A stretch of 64,000 nucleotides of DNA from Chrysomallon squamiferum. Taxonomy: Eukaryota > Mollusca > Gastropoda > Neomphalida > Peltospiridae. Location: positions 12,964,416 through 13,028,415 of the forward strand of contig CM022667.1 of assembly GCA_012295275.1 (NCBI GenBank). Direction: 5' to 3'. The notes beneath the pieces were generated by a model. The model saw only the letters and a list, made by a program, of their open reading frames with translations. It was not told the origin of the DNA and searched no databases. The first letter of the stretch is position 1, and each line of letters opens with the position of its first letter. Positions 53,017-64,000 of the stretch are shown here, piece after piece. Both the position numbers and the translations under genes were made by a program.

Positions 53017-56013
53017 TTATAAGGTTATGTTGAAATTAATTACTATTTTATACGGGACATTTTGGCCTTAACTCATTAATATCTTCTTGTAGCAATTTAG
53101 ACTGAAGCTGGAAAGACAAATGGAAAAACACTACACAAAACTAAATTCAGTTGTGAGAGAAAAACTAAACAGTGGTACTCAGTTTTAGGCCAGTTCTCAC
53201 TTACTCTAACCCCTTCGAAGTCTGCATGTATTTCACTGCTTTTTTCAACGTTATATATTTATATATTTTACCTGGACACACACGTTTTCTATCCATGATT
53301 AACTAACATTTCTTTTCAGGGTTCTTCGGGTCCCAGACAGAATATGCTGTCGAGTATTTCGGTCTTACCATGGAAAACTGCACGAATCGTTTTTGTAGTA
53401 ACAAATGTCAAGATAAAACAGTGGAACCCACAGTTGTGTCTATTAAGAACAACTGCTTCTGCGACCGCGTCTGTATAATTTATGGCGACTGTTGCCCTGA
53501 TTTTTACTCGGTCTGTGTAAACAATAGCTCAGAAACAACACGCCCTGGAAATTACGACTGGGTGGCTAGCCAGATGCAGAAGAAATCGAAAAGCGTTTCG
53601 GAATTTACGCTTTCCATGATTCTTTTCAAGTACAGGGCGTGTACCATTATTCAGATAGAAAACAGGGAATGGGACATCTGGATGATTGCCGAATGTCCCG
53701 AGTCGTATCACATCACGTCCATTTCGTCTAAGTGTTACAACACCAGCGCAGACATCATTGGTTCCGTTCCCGTCACTCACAAAGTGTACAGATTCATTAC
53801 GTTCAGAAACGTCTTCTGCGCTCTCTGCAACAACGTTTCCATGAACGAACTGCAAGGGTGGAACACGTCCATCGAATGTCTGGACAACATAGACAAAGCA
53901 AACGTTACTTTCACGTCACTGTTACATCTTCTACAACGAAGTCGTTGTACTCTGAAAACTCGGATGCTAGACGCGGCCGAAATAAGATTCTGTTACTACG
54001 CAGATTACATGGATGTTGTTTTCCCACAAAGGAATAAGAAGGATTTTCTAGAAAACCTGTTCAGTAGAGAATCACGAACCGGTGATAACTCAAACAGAAG
54101 CACTTCGACTCTTCAACCCACTGAACCTGAACTAAACTCAACAGAAACGAGGCAGACGTTTCTGGAACTTTGTGGATCGTACAGGTACACGGTCCGAACA
54201 AACTGTAAGCATCTGACCAGAAACATCCACTGCAGCCAGCTCGTCGAGAATCCACTCCCGGTTGACGACTACCGGTGTCTGCCTTGTTTCAAAACCAATG
54301 GTCGCTACCCGTTTGTCAGCCTGGGACTTTTGATCGATTTCAGTGATCACGACATCAGAATCTGCAGTAATGGTACGGTCATCGTGTAGCAGCCCTAATT
54401 TTGTGGACTGTGACGTCGATGAAGTTTATGATTATTATCTAGACACGTGTCGCCAACTCGTTTGTCCTGAAGGCAAATTTCCAGTGAACGGTTCTTGTGT
54501 GATAAATGGCTCTTTAGTCGGTGATTTAAGACATCAGATATTTCCTGACGGTTTCAGGACGATGTACATCAATTTAAGTTATTTTAACACTTCGTGTGAA
54601 CTGAATGCTGAACAGTTTTTAAGAGAATTGAGTTCCTCTTTGAATAAGAGGTCCAACACGAACCACTCAGAAAACTCAACCGTCAGAAACACGAATATTA
54701 CAGATATCAGTACTGAACCTAAATTAATAACTTTAACTGTAGCTGAAATTTGTTTGCAAAGTGAAGAAAACAAGAGCAGCATCAGTAAATACAGTCATCC
54801 AGCCTCGAACGTACTGAACGTTGTGTTACACATACTGAACGAAACCAACTTCCGAAATAACATAGCCGAAGCCAGACTAAGTACGTTTCCTAGCAACGGA
54901 AAACTTCAGTGCAAGAATGATTCTCACTTGACAGAGAATGAAAATGGAAATCTCTTGGAAAGTAACGAAACTTGGTTTGTGAAACATGGTATGCATTATT
55001 ACCCTTTAGAAAATATTCCTTTCGTCGTCAGCATAGACAGCAATGGAAGTAATCTTGTGGAATATAGTATCTGTGAAATGAACTCTTCTCGTCTGCTTGA
55101 CTGTCCTATGATTTTGTATCCTGAAAACTTGACTGAAAATTTAAACAAGACTCTCCACATTCTTGGAACTGACTTGTTCTTTTCTTTTGGCCAATTTGTA
55201 TTTGACGAGAATCAAGTCTATGTATGTTCTAATTTTACCAGATCATACAGAAAGAACGAAACTGTCCGTTTCTTTGACTTCAACCCAACACAGGGAATAT
55301 TAACTTTGATTTGTTCTCTTGTTTCCGTGTTTTCATTAGCACTCACACTCATAATCTACTTACTTCTGCCAGATCTTCAAAACATTCCAGGAAAAATCGT
55401 CATGTCCGTGTCATTTTCACTGATGACGTCGCAGATCTTACTACTGTTGAGTAATGCAGCTACTGGTCTCTTCTGCAAAGTTCTGGCAATTGTCCTTCAC
55501 TGGTCCTGGTTGTCCACCTTCATCTGGATGACCATGATGGCCACAAATCTTGTCAAAACGTTCACTTCCAAATCTACAGCTGGTCACAGTCAGAAACTAT
55601 TTTTCTACTATGTAACGACATCCATCAGTTTTCCAACATTGATCGTTGCTTCGTCTGTTGCTGTCGACGTGGCTGATCTGCCTCACACTGTTATTGGATA
55701 CGGGGACAACGACGTCTGCTGGATTGCTAACAAGAAAGCTTTGATGGTAACATTCGCCGTTCCACTGGCTACTCTTCTTGCAGTAAACATTGTTTGTTTC
55801 GTAATCACGATATGCGCTATTGAAAGAAGTATGAAGGTGTCGAAGACGGCCACGTCGACAAGAAAAGACAGAATTAAATGTTTTATTTACTGCAAACTGC
55901 TGATCATTACTGGACTCACTTGGACTTTTGGGTTTGTGGCTGCGTTTTTCAAGTCTGACTGGTTTGGGGTACATTTTCCTCTGTTTTGGCTTAGTCGCCG
56001 AGTTTTTTACTAA
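51636..56013 (+). pseudogene. Second SMB-type class B GPCR copy, frameshifted and lacking TM7
   Basis: Exon 1 (51636-51690) encodes a signal peptide, MSLNFWFFVSGILLYSTK, with a phase-1 donor. Exon 2 starts at 53320, restoring Gly and then FFGSQTEYAVEYFG. The somatomedin-B domain (CSNKC, CFCDRVC, GDCCPDFYSVC) and glycosylated ectodomain follow. Two lesions are visible against the intact paralogue. Near 54375-54380 a net +1 nt (a 1- or 4-nt insertion) moves the frame to a TAG ending at 54389; the second frame then runs to 56013. Near 55966 a 35-nt deletion after SDWF removes TM7 and the tail, leaving an unrelated end and a TAA. From about 54695 onward it is nearly identical to the intact gene. 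It is probably a pseudogene; a secreted ectodomain product remains possible. Confidence 0.8.
52973..53014. repeat. (CA)n microsatellite in intron 1 of the plus-strand GPCR copy
   Basis: Uninterrupted CA dinucleotides about 300 bp before the exon 2 acceptor. Confidence 0.93.
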
Positions 56014-57763
56014 AAGATGAAACTTGAAGATCGTTCTGATTTCGAAAATGGAACATTTTCCACAAGATTGTAAATTAAAAGATTAAAGTGCTTTTTATTT
56101 ATTAAACAAACGAAAATTAAATATATATATATATATATATATGGAAGTATTAAAAATAATAATTCATAAAATAAATAAATAACTATATAAAAATTGTATT
56201 ACAAATAAAAATAATAGTAAAAAATAGAAATGTCTAAACAGGTAATATGATAACATGTCCCTTTTTTCTATCTGCACCCTGAAATTTTCAGTTTGAGGGA
56301 ACACACACACAAATACACACACACATGCACACACAGAGACACATACAACAACAAAAACTGGTTTTGTTACAAAATTTAATATGCATAGTACAATTACTTA
56401 TGCAAGCAGGCGTGCATTGGTAAAGTGGATTTTACATCCCAGATAGAAAATATTTCACAAAATACATAAGAATAAAAACAAAAATTCTAACAATGAAATC
56501 TTTGTACAAATAACAACATTATGTGTAGTGTAACAAATTGATTCAGTTAAAGAGCAACTTTGATGGTTAGTACAGATTCTCTCAACGTATTTAAAATATT
56601 TTCTGGTTACTGTTTTATTGTTGTTGGAAGTATGCAAAATGTACATAAAGTAAAGGTTTATTATACGAAAATGTACAAACATGTCAAAATCATATATTTG
56701 TAAATGCAGATAAGGACACTTTGAGATATTAATACATTTATCACTTGACATTATAAAAGGAAGAACACTTTTACCTGTTATACACATATAATTTTAACAT
56801 AGTAATTTTAACATAGTAATTTTAACATAGTAATATATATATATATATATTTTAAAAATGCTATTGTAAGGCTTAATTCTATAAACACAAACACAAATAT
56901 ATGCTCTAAGAGAAGATAAACACACATACAAACACACACATGCATGCATGCACACACACACTTAAACATAGTTGTCTGTAAATGTTATCCTTATTTAATT
57001 TTGCACCTGGCATTTCTTCTTGGTACAGATGTACCCCAGACAGTTAAGATTTAACATATATAAAAATACACATCCAAACAAGCAGACTCAGAAAATATTT
57101 GGGGGCATCAAAATTTCCCTAAAAGGATTAACAGTAACAACTTATTTATTTAATAAAAAATTTAAAATAATTATAATATAAATATTATAGAAATATAATT
57201 ATATTTTCTCTAAACACATTGATCAGTATAGACTGTCATATCAAATGTACATCTGTAAATCTGGTGCTAGAAATATGTTCAAATGAACAGACATTGTCTC
57301 AATTTAAACCAGTTAAACAACATTACAGTGAATTTGTTTCTATTAAAAAATATAATAATAAAAATTATGGATCAACCTATCATTATTGGAATAACAAATA
57401 CTAATTTTGTTACAAATAAAACATTTTAAGACTTGATTTCCCAGTTGTGAATTTAATGAATTTCATAATCTCATTGTTTTCATATAAACAAGAAAAGAAA
57501 AGCATTAAATAAACAATAATAAAGTAATAATAATAACGATAATAACAGAAGAAGAAAAACAACATAACAGTAATACAAGAAGAAAAATTATAAAAATATT
57601 TTTTTAACTGCACCCAATTAGAATATTTCTAAATAAAAAAAAGTAATCTACAAGCACTATAATATCACAGTTCACATCCAGTTTATTTGTTTCTTTATAT
57701 AGCACTTTTAAATTTTTAAATTATTATCTTCATTATTAATATATATTTTTAATTATTTTTATG

Positions 57764-57797
<34 letters not shown>

Positions 57798-57870
57798 TAC
57801 AAACACATATATACAAGCACATCTCTCTCTCTCTCTCTGTACTGGTTACTTTGGCTATCAATTCTTTTTT
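56014..57870. other. Non-coding stretch between the GPCR copy and ANKRD27, probably including the ANKRD27 3' UTR
   Basis: AT-rich sequence with short AT and CA arrays and a TAATTTTAACATAG triplication at 56790-56835. No exon is supported. The part just below 57880 would be the ANKRD27 3' UTR on the minus strand; TTTATT at 57682 is one candidate reverse poly(A) signal. Confidence 0.5.
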
Positions 57871-57879
57871 TTTATACAA

Positions 57880-63968
<6,089 letters not shown>

Positions 63969-64000
63969 CTGAAAGTATTTCAGTATCACACAAACTAATA

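Noticed and set aside
54370-54392. Micro-intron restoring the GPCR frame
   Set aside because: Only about 17 nt would be removed between possible GT and AG, far below a workable intron size; an insertion is simpler.

Overview
This window is eukaryotic and very probably comes from a mollusc or another lophotrochozoan. Genes are split by long AT-rich introns with GT-AG sites. Microsatellites are dense, small non-autonomous DNA transposons are present, and the GPCR pair has a somatomedin-B ectodomain of the kind expanded in molluscs. The species is not identifiable from the sequence, and the mollusc call is inference from gene content and repeat style.

Layout. (1) 1-2142, plus strand: the last three exons of a rhophilin-type protein, including its PDZ domain, followed by a 3' region built of four 84-85 bp tandem repeats. 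(2) 2.5-21 kb: no recognisable gene. It holds microsatellites, a diverged local duplication at 12.5-13.4 kb, and a 71-bp satellite at 17.87-19.64 kb. (3) 21415-29600, plus strand: a complete six-exon MYLIP/IDOL orthologue (FERM domain plus C-terminal RING E3 ligase, 458 codons), with a probable long 3' UTR. (4) 34.5-36 kb: the decayed remains of a GPCR gene. (5) 39.5-43.5 kb: old tandem-repeat families. (6) 43.8-45.8 kb: a pogo/Tigger-like MITE, a hAT MITE with a perfect 8-bp target duplication, and a small palindromic element. (7) 46426-49828 (minus) and 51636-56013 (plus): a head-to-head pair of class B (methuselah/adhesion-like) GPCR genes with an N-terminal somatomedin-B domain. The minus copy is intact. 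The plus copy is broken by a frameshift and by a 35-nt deletion that removes TM7. Their 3' two thirds are almost identical while their N-terminal thirds have diverged, which points to gene conversion. (8) 57880-63968, minus strand: the C-terminal exons of an ANKRD27 (VARP) orthologue. They encode a CHPLCQCPKC Zn-fingernail, ankyrin repeats, and a tail with a lineage-specific 14-residue tandem repeat whose reading frame is broken as sequenced.

The genes are not one pathway. Loosely, MYLIP (receptor ubiquitination) and ANKRD27 (endosomal recycling with retromer) both act on membrane-protein trafficking, and rhophilin is a Rho effector, but their proximity carries no operon-like meaning. The most notable items are the converted head-to-head GPCR pair with its third decayed relative, and the VARP tail array whose three indels sum to exactly -15 nt.
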